Shown here: positions 45,008 through 57,401 of the stretch, piece after piece
How positions within the stretch are numbered: position 1 is the first letter of the stretch
Layout: each line of letters starts with the position of its first letter
Assembly: GCA_027946555.1 (NCBI GenBank)
Contig: JAPEVC010000027.1
Location: forward strand, 124,001-188,000
Source: Gnomoniopsis sp. IMI 355080
Taxonomy: Eukaryota; Ascomycota; Sordariomycetes; Diaporthales; Gnomoniaceae
DNA: 64,000 bases
Direction of reading: 5' to 3'
Made by a program: the position numbers and the translations under genes
Notes under the pieces: model-generated
Seen by the model: the letters and a program-made list of their open reading frames with translations, nothing else
Told to the model about the DNA's origin: nothing
The model's database searches: none

Positions 45008-48000
45008 ATGGCACCATCCAAGCGGCCTCACGAAGTGATCGACCTGACGGACGACAGCCCAGTCCAGCCTCGAATCAGACGTCCTCGAACAAACGCCTCA
45101 TCCAGCCAGGTCTACCCGGGCTCCTCCACTGCCCGGCCTTCGCAGTCTGCCCAGGCCTCTCAGAGAACTGGGACTGGCCTATCGTCCACTTCCAGAGCTC
45201 TAGCCAATGGACAAGGCCAGGTAAGTTCGTCTCAGCAGCGCAATTACTTTGATGATGAGCCTGAGCTGGTAGACCTCACCCAGGCCGACGATGGCCCTGT
45301 ATTTGGGCTGTACGGCACCATCAATAACAAGATTGTTGGAGTTCGGTACTACAATGGTATCGTCAGTCCTGGTGAGGTAGTCATCTTGAGACGAGAGCCC
45401 ACTAATCAGTAAGTCACATAACTATTAGCCTTTCGGCACATGCCTGACCGCCCTATAGATACGACCGCAATGCTGTCAGGGTCGACAACGTCCAGGGCGC
45501 TCAGGTTGGCCACCTGCCTAGAAAGCTAGTGGAGAAGCTCGTCCCATATATAGATACTGGTGATGTCCAGGTTGAGGGCATTATAACAGGCGAAAAACAG
45601 GTGTGTGTTTGCCTGCCAAAGCCAGGTCTTCTGTTGCTGGATTTTAATGGCTCTTTTTCTTACTGGGAGCCTCTGTCCCATCCCATGCTGTCTTACCCCT
45701 TTTGCGACCACTCGTGATCATAGACTGACTCACAGCGCAGTTCTACGACTGCCCAATCCGCATCTTCGTCTATGGCAGTTCAGAACCCCTCGCCCGAGCT
45801 TCTCTGGAGCAGCGATTGAAAACAGACAAGCTGCTGAAGGCAACGGAACTGAAGCAGACACGATCCAAGCTTACAGAGCCACAGCGAAAGGCGATGGGCC
45901 TCAAAGGCAGTCAGTCCACTGTTGGTCTCGGACCTGCTGAACCTGAAGTTTCCCTCGAGGGCCTCGCCCAAGCCAGCCAAGCAGTCCAATTCAGGACTGG
46001 TGCTGACAACTTGAAGACGCTGGCCATGGACGAGGAAACGCTCTCGAAGCTGCCAATGGCGTCTCAGCCGGATGCACTGAAATCTCAGCTGCTGCCATAT
46101 CAATTGCAAGGTTTGGCATGGCTGCAGTCGCAGGAGGACCCTCAATTCCCACAGCCCGGCTCTGATGACGCTACGCAGCTTTGGAAGCGGACGGTTCGAG
46201 GTCACTACAGAAATCTCGCGACTAATTACACTGTCGCCAGCGCACCTAGGCTTGCTAAAGGTGGTATTCTGGCTGACGACATGGGCCTTGGCAAGACTTT
46301 GCAGATGATCAGTCTCATTTTGACAGGTGGTCCAGGTCCAACCTTGATCGTGTATGTACCTCCATATCTTTTCCTTGGCCTCTAATCGTCGTCGGACTCA
46401 GGCGCTCACTAACGCATCGCAAAAAGTGCTCCTGTGTCAGTGATGAGCAACTGGTCGAATCAAATCATCACGCACGTCGACGAGTCAAAGACTCTCCGCG
46501 TTGCGATTTATCATGGGGCCGCAAAACTGAAACTGACCACAGAAGAATTGAAGAACCTAGACGTCGTAATCACGAGCTACGGGACCCTGACGAATGACGC
46601 AGACAACCGCAAAGGCCTGTTCTCCTTATCGTGGCACCGTGTAGTACTTGACGAAGGGCATACCATTCGGAATGCTAGAGCTCAGTGCGCTCTGGCTGCT
46701 TGCAGGCTGAAAGCAGAGTCGCGCTGGGTTCTAACCGGAACGCCTATTGTCAATAGTATCAAAGACCTACAGTCCATAGTGAAGTTCCTAGACCTCACTG
46801 GTGGGATCGAGGCACCAGAGGTCTTCAACACGGTCATCACACGACCCCTGGCTGAGGGTAGCCGTGATGGCGAGGTCCTGCTCCAGTCTCTGATGCAGGG
46901 TATTTGCCTGAGACGCAAGAAAGACATGGCATTTGTTGACCTCCGGTTACCGCCGAAAAGTGAATACGTCCATCGGATCACATTTCGTGCCGAGGAGAAA
47001 AAGAAATATGAGGCTCTACTTTCAGAGGCGAAGGGGGTACTTGAGAGAGTTCAAGCCAAATCCAAGGATGGGGCGACCGTGAGTTCCGTTCTGGAAAGGC
47101 TGCTCCGACTTCGTCAAGTGTAAGTGTAAAATCACTGTATTTTGATCACATCTAACTTTTTTTTTAGGTGCAATCATTGGACCTTGTGTAAGGAAAGAGT
47201 GGCGGACCTGCTCCAGAGCCTTGAGGACCAGGATGTGGTAGTTTTGAACGATAAGAATCGTGACATTCTGCAGCAGGCGCTTGCGTTGGTGATAGAAAGC
47301 CAAGAGGAGTGCCCAGTGTGTATCGACCAGCTCACTTCGCCTGTTATCACGGCCTGTAAGCACACATTCTGTGGAGGATGCATCCGGCAAGTAATTCAAA
47401 CTCAGGGAAAATGTCCCATGTGCAGAGCAACACTCACAGAGGACCATCTTGTTGAGCCTGCTCCTGAATCTTCTGGCGAGGAAGACGGAGACATTGATCC
47501 GGACACCCAGAGCTCCAAGACTGAGGCGCTGGTCAAGATTCTCCAGGCTACCTTCCAGAAAAACAGCAGCTCGAAGGTGATTATCTTCAGCCAGTGGTAA
47601 GTAATCTCCGGTCCCATTTTGTGATTATACCTAATCCAAGATGCTGACATGACATCGTTCAGGACCAAGTTCATGACCATCATAGAAACACAAGTAAAGG
47701 CTGCTGGTTACAATTACACGAGGATTGATGGATCAATGTCAACGAAAACGCGTGATGCCGCGATGCAAGTTTTGCAGGAAGACCCTGATTGTCGGATCAT
47801 GCTCGCCAGTTTGGCAGTCTGCAGTGTCGGGCTGAACTTGGTCGCAGCTGACACCGTCGTGCTTGCAGATAGCTGTGAGTAGCCATTATTTGAGTGTGTG
47901 CATACGCCATAACTGACATCTATCTACCTACCTTACAGGGTGGGCACCAGCGATTGAGGATCAGGCTGTGGATCGGTAAGTAATCAAGGTCTCCTGCAAA

Positions 48001-48275
48001 ACGGCGGTCTTGGCTGCTTTCCCAATAAAAAGCTTGCAATTATGTCGCTCTATGCGAACATACCTAGGTAACTAATGTTCGATAGTGTTCACCGTCTTGG
48101 ACAGAAGCGCCCAACCACGGTCTGGCGCCTGGTGATGGAAGGGACCGTGGAGGAGAGGGTCCTCGATATCCAGAGCGAGAAGCGCTTGCTTGTTGGCAAG
48201 GCTTTTCAGGAGAAAACAAAGGGGAAGAAGACCAAAGTTACGAGAATGCAGGATATTATGAAGCTCCTTGGTTGA
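45008..48275 (+). CDS. HIRAN-SNF2-RING helicase, HLTF/Rad5 group
   Basis: Eight exons (45008-45408, 45459-45600, 45741-46351, 46427-47119, 47168-47596, 47663-47874, 47939-47975, 48086-48275) give 904 aa. The order is: a disordered N-terminus with a SUMO-interaction-like VIDLTDD (residues 10-16); a HIRAN domain (about 98-200: NQYDRNAVRVDN); SNF2 ATPase motifs ILADDMGLGKT and LDEGHTIRNA; a RING finger (Cys664-Cys701: CPVC, CKHTFCGGC, CPMC); and the helicase C-terminal lobe with IDGSMSTKTRDAAM, EDQAVDRVHRLGQKR. HLTF/Rad5 proteins remodel stalled forks and polyubiquitinate PCNA. At 904 aa with HIRAN near the N-terminus it looks closer to HLTF than to yeast Rad5. Which fungal paralogue it is cannot be decided here. 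Confidence 0.93.
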
Positions 48276-51200
48276 AGGACCCAGATTGGGTCTCACGAGG
48301 TAACCATGCAGGCAGCAGAGTATCAAAGCAAAAGCTGAAGCTGTTTCGTCCAGCCACGAATGCCTGGACGAGAGGGTCTTGTGCATATTGTCAAGCCTTC
48401 GGTGCCCGACTTCTCGACCCAGCTTGCCAAAAGAACAACAAAACATAGTGTGCTGCACATACCTAGTCGATACAGGACCAATTGCATTGCATTGACACAT
48501 ACCATTGAACCTCGACAGCTCAAACTTTCCATACTAAAGTTTGTAGCAGGGCAGGGCAATAACACGCATGTGAGAGATCATGCATGTTTCGTTTCTCGGA
48601 CAATAGACTTCCTCCACGCTGTTCACGTCCTTGAAAGACAAATTATCAAGCTCATATTTGAAGTCGCCTCTCGAGCGAGGTCGTTCTTGTCCCGGAGGTC
48701 ACGGTGTTCAAGATCGTCAAATTGTGAAGCTGCAATTGTCGTTCGGACGGGGGTAAGACGCAAAACAGGTCGAGAAGGCAGACTTATGGGACGATACCTA
48801 GGGTGGTCAGCTGGTGATGATGACGATGATGATGAGGAGTGCCAAGTAAATATGCATCTCGCATTCTCGATCGTCAGCGTGCTTGATGCAATAAACGTTC
48901 GTTGAGGCAAGAGGGAGGATGAAGAAGGGGAATCGTTGAGAAAGTTTGAGTGAATAGTCAATCTGCTTCAAGGGCAAATGGCCTGTTCCCTCAGGCGAGG
49001 AGGGGAGGCGGCCTTCTCGGAGCGAACTAGCAGCCTTCGGAGATCGATCAGAACGGCGAAGGGTATCGAGATAGGAAGACGACGAAGTCGGACCACCAGA
49101 TTATCCCGTACAAAGTACTTTACCACAACAGGCTTACCCCGTCTGGCCCCATTTGGGAGCAGGAGACGCCGATCGTTGATAGATACTGCAGGCTGGTCGT
49201 GTTGCCCATGTTCAGCAGACGCAACAGCCTGCCATTCCGTAGATCCCCGGAATGGACAGTATTTCTTGCCTCCTGCAGCTGGATAAGGCGGAGTTCCTCA
49301 GCTGCCAATCCTATGACTCTGAGGATTTGAAAAAGCAGGCCGGGCGTGTGTCGGGTGATGGACCATTATGAGCCGATTGGGTTGCCTTGAGGCATAGGAA
49401 CTCCAGGCGAGAGCTGGGAGGTGGTGTGGATCAGGATCGAAATAATGCCAGTGGCAGTGTGTGTTCATGAAACATGATAGTCAGCCATGAGGGCGTAAGG
49501 CGGCGACAAAAGGCTTCCCTCCTCATTTGTGGGTGGGATTGGCGGGGGGGAGAGTTGTGTAGCCGCTCGGGCTCCTGTTGTCTTTATCGCCGTTCTGGAA
49601 TAGTGTTGCCGTATGCTTTTGCTCATGACCGACATGTGTCAAACGTACATCTTGCCCTCGCGGCTGTGACAGCGACAAACCCGGGGCAGGCAGGCTGGTA
49701 GTGCTCCGTAGGCCGCGGCCAATCAATACGAAGCTCTCTCCAATATGTGTACAGTCTAGGCTTGACATTCGAAGGGGGCGGAGTAGGTATTAGTCAATCG
49801 TCCTCCCGGAAAATGGTCCGTCATTACGAAATGGAAAGCACCTAACAGGTAGCTCTAAGCAAATCGCACAGTGTTGGAGTCCAATCCACAAGCATGTCTG
49901 TCAATGGCCAACTTCTTTTCTTGGGTTGGGCGACATATCGATCCGGACCAGGGTGGAGCTGCCGAAGTGGTTGTTGGGTTTGAACACCTGCAGCTGTCTT
50001 ACCCAGGATTGTAAACAAAGAAACCAGTTTACAGGGGATGGCATCACGCTGCATTGCCATCACGGAGAACAACAGTGGCAGAGTTATGGTGTCAGAGAAT
50101 GGTGCAGATATCCACTGTTATTCATGCTGTCTGCATACTCGTAGTACTACTAGAAGGAAATGTGGGTCTGCCTGCGATGGAAGTAGAAACACTTGGTTTT
50201 CTGCAGATAGATAGATAAAAGTGGGTGTGCGCCAAATCTGCTCCGAGTCAGATAAGGCAGGGCCTGGTATGATTCAAAAGTAGGCGCCGAGATTTTCTGC
50301 AGTCTGTTCAACCAGATATGAGCCGATTGACAGGTTGGATAAGCCCACACGAGAGAGAGAGAGAGAGGAAGAGGTAATAAATGGGTAAGGTAGCTCAAAA
50401 GCCGTCGTCGTGTTTGGTGTTTTGGTTTGGGTCATCCACAGGGCCATCCTTTCCGAGAGATGGATGGAATTAAATCGCATGGAGCTAGCCGAGGGGAAGC
50501 AGTCGTGGTCGGCCGCGCATTCCCGTCCGCAGTGAGGCCGGCAGGTGGGGCCTTGCGAACCCCGTTTTGGTTCCCCCTAAAGGTCCAGTCCACCCACTTC
50601 CAGCACGCAATCAACAAAGTCGATTGCAACAGAAAACGCATCAAGCCCGGGCGTAACCTCTGGAGATATGATGCATCTGGCGATGCCATCTCGGCCTTCC
50701 CCTTTTGGACCGTGGTTTGAAAATGTCCATGTGCAGCAAGTTGCAGCATGAATGGCTGGCCCGAGTCGCGGGAAGGAGCTAAACGTTATCTTCCTCGGTC
50801 ATTCCCGGCAAATCGCCGACCTGGCCACTTGCCCAGGTATGCAAAGCCTTTTCGGGCGCGCACACTCCCCGATCTCGCTGCCCATAAAACGGAGTCAGAC
50901 CATGCCAAACAAAGGGCAATATGGGGAGGAAAACACAGTGCATCAGCCTAAGCAGCCAGCAGCCATCAACCATCAACCGTCAGCCAAACATAGCATCGCA
51001 GTCTCGCCCCCCCTCTCATCCCGCCCCACCCAACATCGATCAACCCTCCTCAATTTGGCTTCCGTGCCCTGCAGATGCCCATCACAGTCCGCACACCACC
51101 TGAACTCGCTCAACCTGCATCGCCTGCATCGCCCATATGGCCTGATATAGAATAGGTGAGACCCACAATACTTCTGCTCGCCTGAATAGCGCCCCAACAT

Positions 51201-51435
51201 CGAACCCAGTCGTCCCGTGACACCGCCCATTCCCGGGTTCCCGGCTTGCGTCGCTCCAGTCTTATCATCTCCCCGTCCTGCTGTAGCAACTTGTGATCCC
51301 TCAGGGGAACCCTGCCACCTGTCCACGCGTCCCACCATTCTCTCTTTCCATCATCCCACGATCCAGCCCACAATCACCCATCCACGCAATTGAACAATCC
51401 TCAACCTCGGAACCGAGCATCATCTTTTAACAATC
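48276..51435. other. 3.2-kb gene-poor gap before cysteine dioxygenase
   Basis: No frame here has a recognisable domain or consistent splicing. There is a GAT-rich run (48,815-48,837) and a (GA)n tract (50,352-50,369). The last 500 nt before 51,436 are C/T- and CA-rich and probably form the promoter and long leader of cysteine dioxygenase. Confidence 0.45.
50352..50369. repeat. (GA)n dinucleotide microsatellite
   Basis: About nine uninterrupted GA units lie in intergenic DNA. This is simple sequence with no further meaning evident. Confidence 0.8.
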
Positions 51436-52457
51436 ATGTCGACTTTCAGCAGCACCAGGCAGCTTATTAGCTCCAACTTGAGACCCAACAATAACCATCT
51501 GCGTCTCTTCTCGGGGCGTCATCCTTTCCCGGTCTTTCGCCATCATCTCCATCAATTGTTGCCTCCTCGTGCATCTGCATCCAACACTGTTGATCGTCGT
51601 CGTCGTGCCTCTTCGGTCGTATCGCATCCTGCCAGAATGGCTGTCGGTCTTCTTCCCCCTAAATCTTGCCAGCTGGCTGCCAACGTCCGCCCGCAAGCCA
51701 GGCCCGATCACTTCCAAGGGCTTGTCGACACCTTGAAGGAAGCACTTGGCCCGTCGTCAGGCCTTGACTCTAGTGATGTAGATGTGAAAGCATTGGTCAA
51801 AGCAATGCGTGCATATGATGCAAAGGAGAGAGGTTGGGTGCCATATGCCCTGGCAGACCCAGAGCTTGGATACACCAGAAATCTAGTGGACGAAGGAAAC
51901 GGAAAGAGCAATCTGGTAAGACTCGCCTTGCTCTCTTACGGCATCAAGCCTTGTTCAAACCTTGATATGGAGCCGCGGCTGACATGCTACGTTCCTCCAT
52001 GTAGTTGGTGCTTGTATGGACCCCAGGCAAAGGTAGCCCTATCCACGATCACGGCAACGCCCACTGCATCATGAAGATCCTCCATGGCAACTTGACAGAG
52101 TCAAGATACGAGTTCCCAAACTCAGACAAGGAGCAGCCGATGGAGTTGATCAGGGAAGCAACATATAAGGAAAACCAAGTGGCGTACATGGCCGACGAGC
52201 TCGGCTTGCACAAGATGGAGAACAGGGGCGACGACTACGCCATATCCCTACACTGTAGGTATTTCCCATGCTCCACTCACTCAGCCTCGCCTGCGAGGCT
52301 GGGGACACTGCGTAACTCCGTTCAACTAACAGATTGACCAGTGTACACTCCTCCAAATGTCGCTAAATCAGGCTGTCATACCTTCAATCCCATCACAGGC
52401 GAGCGAAGTTATGTTCCAAAGTGCGGGTACTACTCCAAGTTCGCCGAGAAGGTTTAG
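51436..52457 (+). CDS. Cysteine dioxygenase type I
   Basis: Three exons (51436-51915, 52005-52254, 52342-52457) give 281 aa. The cupin core holds the non-heme iron ligands His174 and His176 (IHDHGNAHC) and His243 (ISLHLYTPP). Cys181 and Tyr245 are in place for the Cys-Tyr cross-linked cofactor. It oxidises cysteine to cysteine sulfinate and so controls thiol pools. The N-terminal 67 residues are outside the family core, rich in Arg, Ser and His with almost no acidic residues, and end at a second in-frame ATG (51,637) in good context followed by AVGLLPPKS. This could be a mitochondrial leader, with the internal start giving a cytosolic form, or an over-called 5' leader. Confidence 0.94.
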
Positions 52458-54805
52458 AAGAGGAGTCGTTCCTATTCTCGGTCAAGTCGCCCACTTGGGT
52501 CGATCTGACTGCTTCACTGCGTCGGTGTGCAGATGAAAGTTTGTGACCAAGCATGAACTTCGCCATCGCGTGCGAAGCTTTTTGACATGTTTGTGCTCGT
52601 GTGCCACTGAAGCTGGCGCCACGGTCAACGTGAGAGCGTGGGTGTGGGTGATTTCGCCTCCAAAGTTTGGCTTCCCAGCATTCTGGTTTTCGGCGTTTGT
52701 TCTTGGATGGGGGATGGCGCAATTCAATTCTCATGAAGCGAATTTTGAATTTTGAAAGATGGAATGAGGGCTCATGTTGAAGTAGTAGCGAAAAGGTGCT
52801 TTCATAATAGGTGGCAGCGACCCGCGCCACACTCCACATAGAGAATTTGACGAAACATTCAAACACCAAACAAGACAAGAGGGGCCATATAGCGTTGAGC
52901 GACTGGGCGCGCCAGCGGTTTTGTAATAGCGAAGGGCTCATTCTTGTCCTGATGGCGTGCTGAAGCCATCACTCATGATTGTTGAGCCTAAAGGGGTATA
53001 GCGCGAATGACGCCTTTTTGCTCTTGTACGATTGGCCGTAATCATGGTGAAAATTGTAGCCTCGCCGCCGAGCCGCCTTGCATCATTTCAAAGCCTTGAC
53101 ATCCGTTCTGGCCGGCACCGAGAACCGACCCGACTTCCTCTACCAAACCGCCGTCTTTCATGCGCAACCACGGAGGCTCGGAGGTTGAGTGGATGCGTGG
53201 ACACATGGACTGATGGGGACAAATGTTATGACATTGTTGATGCCAGATGCCTACTTTGGTAAATGAGATGGAGTTGGGATGGGAGAGTTGTCGTGTTCCC
53301 CTCTCCTGCCCAGCGGGGGGACGCTGGCTTGGGTTCAGGTCGCGGCCGCTGGGGTCGAGACATACGTGTGGGCTTCGGTGTCGGGCGGCTGAGGAGAAGG
53401 AAAGTGGTACCTTCTACCTCTTGAGGGCGTATTCTCGTGGACACGTCTCCAAGCGAAGATGTCTTGTTGTTGTGCTTCCCCAGAGGCCTGCTGCTCAAGT
53501 AGGCCAGTTTGTTTCCCTGGCAAGCTGATTGTCACGAAGTCACAGTATCTGAAGGCCACCATCCATCTTCACGGAGGCGATGACTTAGGGCAGAGTGTTA
53601 TAGATAGCAGGACTCGTGGGCCTGCTCAGACTCGCTCTCAAAACTACGGCACAGAAAAGATAGGCTTCACGGGTGCTAATGCACCGTCTTTGGTTGCGTA
53701 CTTCAGCGTGTAGATTGCGATCTGGAATTCTGGCTACGGCGTCTGTCTCATAACAAGGTGTTCACGTCGTAGTAAAGATCTGTCGCTCTGTACGACATTC
53801 AGTAACAATCCCACGGCCCTGCACTCGCAATACATTCTTGCGGGCAACATGTCCTCCCTCAATGCTGCGCTGAGATTTCCCGGCCACTTAACCGTGATCT
53901 ATACTGTGGGCGTTGTCCACCTTTCCCTGGTCTCTTGACATCAACACCATTCGGAGCATGCTGAGGGGCTTGCTATGTCGACGTAACAGCTCCAGATCCA
54001 CAGCTGTGCCTGCCGCACGCCCAAGGGGGACCATCATAGGCTTTGGGTGGGACAGGCACTGTTCCGTGCTCTCGGGGCGTTCCAGGTCGCATGAGCCCAT
54101 GAGAGGAGGCGTGGCTACTATGTATTAATGGTCAACATGAATCGCACCAGTGACCAAGTCTATGCACGACCTTCAACATCCTCAAAGCCAGGATTGCCAA
54201 GGTGTCATTCAATGGCCTACCAACAACAAGGTCGTCATCCACGAGGTCAGTGTTGCAGATGCCATGGCGTTACCATTAGACTCCTGATCCTGTGAGCTGG
54301 CAACGAGTCCCTGCATGGTGACTTGGCCGTGGCACTCTGTTTATAACCGTACCTTGCGTACCGTAATATATAAAGAGCACCTACATGGAGGAGTTGGCGT
54401 CCAGGCGTCAGTCCTGCTTTAAATCAGAGCCCTTTCAACAGACTCCTCCGCTCTCTTGTGGGGGCCGCTCAAGGCCCGGCCAGCAATCAAATGCATGTAG
54501 CTGAGCAAATCTTGGACCAATACTGTCTTCAAGAAGACGCCTTCAGCCTCAAAGCCGCAAAGAATAGTCGTGGAAAACGGCAAGGATGCGGGAACTTTTG
54601 TCAAGATGAGTAAGTGAGTACCTTGTGTAGCCCTGGTAAACCAGCTAGCCACTGAAGACGAGATTCTCGAGATGCCGGTTCGGTACGGGCCGAACCCTAC
54701 CCACCGACGGCACAGGGGGATATCAGGTTCCTCTTTACATCAAGTACCGTCAGCGAACCACGAATACATTTTTACCTCTACCAACATCACGACGAGATCA
54801 GATAA
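52458..54805. other. 2.3-kb intergenic region, no gene seen
   Basis: Several short frames exist, including an 84-aa Cys-rich one at 53,459-53,713, but none has a signal peptide, domain or splice support. It holds the 3' flank of cysteine dioxygenase and the promoter of the GNAT-like gene. Confidence 0.45.
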
Positions 54806-55744
54806 ATGCAATTTCCACAATTTATCCGTTCTCTAAGAGGTTACCAGGTTATAAGCTTTCATCAATCTATCTCGGATTCCCGGTGCTCAGCAACTGTCCA
54901 CCTCACGATCTCCACTTCACGCACTGTCAATACGACAACCTACACGCAGGAAAGTACTCCGAGCAAGCGCATCATGCCAAGCACTCTAGCCTTTTCTTGG
55001 GAGACTGTCAATGAAGGACATCTAAGAGACGTATACGACTCAGACCAGGCCATGTATCCTGCTCCACAGCTAACCTACAGCCGCCTCAAGCGGTGGGTCA
55101 ACACTTGCCCCGAGATATGTCTTTGCCTGCAACGCGGCAATTTAGAACCGAAAACCCACCCGACAATAGCTCAAAATGATGTTATTTACGGACTCATAAT
55201 CGTGCTGCCTTTACGGCAGCCATACTGGGATAGACTACGCCGTGGAGACATCGAGGAGCATGATGTTGATGCGTTGGAGATGTTTCCTGCGAAGCTGGAG
55301 AGCGAATCGACTGCACATCCATGGGAGGGCAGTAAGACCAAGGTCGGCCTGCACGTCTTCCACATTGAGCGCTTTCCTGAGTTTGCTTCCATCTCGAAGG
55401 ATACAAGTTTCACGCCGCTGGCTCTCGATGAGGTTCGTGGGCGGGTCATGAAGACATTTCAGTCTTGGGAAGTCGTGGGCTATTCGGGTGAGTCAAGCGA
55501 TGGTATTTCTTGAAGCAGTTCTTTTCTACAGTTTTCATCGTGCAAAGGGAATTAAGTAGATAGGTAGGCGATGTTGGACTAATTCCATAGTGTCGTAGCT
55601 TTGACTGCAACCAAACAGGGGAATGCAGCCTTCAAGCGTCTAGGATTCATCCCCTCGGATTCATCGTCTGGAAGCAACCTACTGCATCAAGGCGCAGAAA
55701 TGGTAGAACGCAGAGGAAACGGGCCTTTCTCTGGCGTGTCGTGA
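54806..55744 (+). CDS. GNAT-like acetyltransferase-fold protein, fungal
   Basis: Two exons (54806-55487, 55599-55744) give 275 aa, or 219 aa if translation starts at ATG 54,974, which begins MPSTLAFSWETVNEGHLRD and looks more like a family N-terminus. The N-acetyltransferase pattern is visible as an N-terminal strand-helix unit, YGLIIVLPLRQPYWDRLRRG, a VGLHVFHIERFPEF strand, and the C-terminal LTATKQGNAAFKRLGF, which resembles the typical GNAT segment where the product moves from acetyl-CoA to the end of the fold. The substrate is unknown. The acceptor at 55,598 is chosen because the earlier AG gives an immediate stop. The 56-residue extension from the first ATG is of low information content. 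Confidence 0.68.
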
Positions 55745-57023
55745 CTTTCATCAGCGATATGGCCTATGGTGTATCCTAACCAGGTCCTGGTGAAGCATGG
55801 GACATCTCAGCCCTACCACTGGGGCCGTGAGGCTTCGTCCATGGTGAGAAACAGGATGGTATCATGGTTTTTATGCACCCGCATCTGAAGGAGTTCAACT
55901 CAATGAATCCCTTCCAATGCAATCAATCCAACCGGGGTCGTCATTCCCAAAGGTTACCACTCAAAGACTGACAGAGGGTCACGAATTTCGAGTGTTCTTC
56001 AGCTCTGTTAATTGATTCTGCTGAGGCATAGAGACTGCGAGGGATGGAAGGGGTCCTAAGCTTTGGATTCTATCGATTGATAGCACGTGGAATTTTCCCG
56101 GCATGGTTCGTGGCTTCTTGTCCCCTCCCAAATGTTCATCAACGGCTCCAACTTTCAAGATAACATACGGGTCGAGTGAATATGGTGCAGTGGTAAGGTT
56201 CGTCCTGCCATACCAAATCACAAACTGGCTCTGAGCGCGTTAGGCCCACTGCAGTCCCTTCCACTTGAAGCTGCCTAGATCATGGGTTGAAATCATCGTC
56301 TGCGCACAGGGAAATCTGCTTATAACCACCATTCATAGGTCTTTTGATGGGTTTCTTTTTGTGTCGTTGTCCTTCCGTTTGCTTCTTATGTTGATCAAGA
56401 TGCTCGTGTGGTGGGCAGTTTGATTTAGGGTAGGAGAAGGATCGTCAGTACTAAATTGCGAGGTCGATTCTCAAATTTTCAGCCTCTTTCTTGGATGGTT
56501 TTTTGCAGAAACGTCGACGCCGTGGTAGTTGAGCGCCGAGCGCCGTGCCTTAGCAATGGAGTCTTAATGTGTCGTGAGCATACTGTCACCGTTCCGACGA
56601 TCCTTTTCGACTACTATGAGCTTCATTTATGTATGCAGGTGGTATTCACCATAATCTTTCGGAAGCATGCGACCACGTCGTGGAATGCTGACTTACGGCA
56701 GTCTTACTTCGTCCCTGGATATAGCCCGCTGTTGGCGATCCTTCGAGTCCTTTCTTATAAGTAAGCCAATAAATCGGGAGGACCAGATTGAGAGATTAAA
56801 GGAAGCATGCTGACAACTTTAGAAGCCGATCTTTTTTTAGGTTCCCCAGTAAGAAAAGTAGCACACACATCTTGCAATGTTCGGCACTGTGGAATAGCAT
56901 TTCTGTGGGATGTCAAAATCATCTTTTAAACATTAGCATTCGCCAGTAACACCTTGACTTCCATTTTCTTTTGATCCCCCCCATCTCCGTTCCTTATTCA
57001 ATTTTTTCTCACCATAAGAAGAA
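55745..57023. other. 1.3-kb intergenic region, no gene seen
   Basis: It contains the 3' flank of the GNAT-like gene and the promoter of the small secreted protein. A tRNA-like string at about 56,180 was considered and rejected. The last 100 nt before 57,024 are T/C-rich. Confidence 0.4.
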
Positions 57024-57401
57024 ATGTTCCTGCCAAACATCATGTTTGCGCTCTTGCTTGCGAGCCCATTCGCAAACGCCCAACGATTCAGACACGGCAA
57101 GAATGGCTGTCTATTGGATCAGTCTGACAATGTGATCGCTAAAATAAATTGTGGAAGAAAAAGTACGGTGACCTTTGCAGTTGAATGGTACGGCGCGAAT
57201 GGACAAGAGCTGCAATCTTGGCTTGGAGTCGCGGGATGCAGCGATGAAGAGGCAGAGGCCGGGGCACGATGGGCTGCGGCTCGCTGTCAGGTCGAATCAG
57301 CAGCAGAAACTATCCTCGAATTACGGCATGAGCCCAAATACACGCAACGATTTGCAGGCAAGCGCAAGAGGCAAATCGAGTCGCAATCTTCGCCATCTTG
57401 A
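57024..57401 (+). CDS. Small secreted protein with four cysteines, unrecognised
   Basis: A single exon of 125 aa. The first 19 residues (MFLPNIMFALLLASPFANA) form a clear signal peptide with an ANA|Q cleavage site. The mature part has four cysteines (positions 29, 43, 72 and 88), enough for two disulfides, and is otherwise mixed and hydrophilic. The tail has AGKRKRQ, a dibasic run that could be a Kex2-type processing site. I recognise no family. Small secreted Cys proteins in filamentous fungi are often effectors, antimicrobials or wall proteins, but that is inference. It stands alone between large gaps with no related neighbour. Confidence 0.55.
   Translation: MFLPNIMFALLLASPFANAQRFRHGKNGCLLDQSDNVIAKINCGRKSTVTFAVEWYGANGQELQSWLGVAGCSDEEAEAGARWAAARCQVESAAETILELRHEPKYTQRFAGKRKRQIESQSSPS

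Noticed and set aside
48978..49286. 102-aa Arg-rich frame in the gap before cysteine dioxygenase
   Set aside because: Composition and lack of any motif suggest a chance frame.
53459..53713. 84-aa Cys-rich frame
   Set aside because: It starts with CCC runs but has no signal peptide, and the cysteines cluster in the first 20 residues, unlike secreted Cys-rich proteins.
56179..56300. tRNA-like string with an A-box-like GGTGCAGTGG and later GGGTTGAAATC
   Set aside because: The arms do not pair into an acceptor stem and the spacing fits no standard tRNA, even allowing a short intron.
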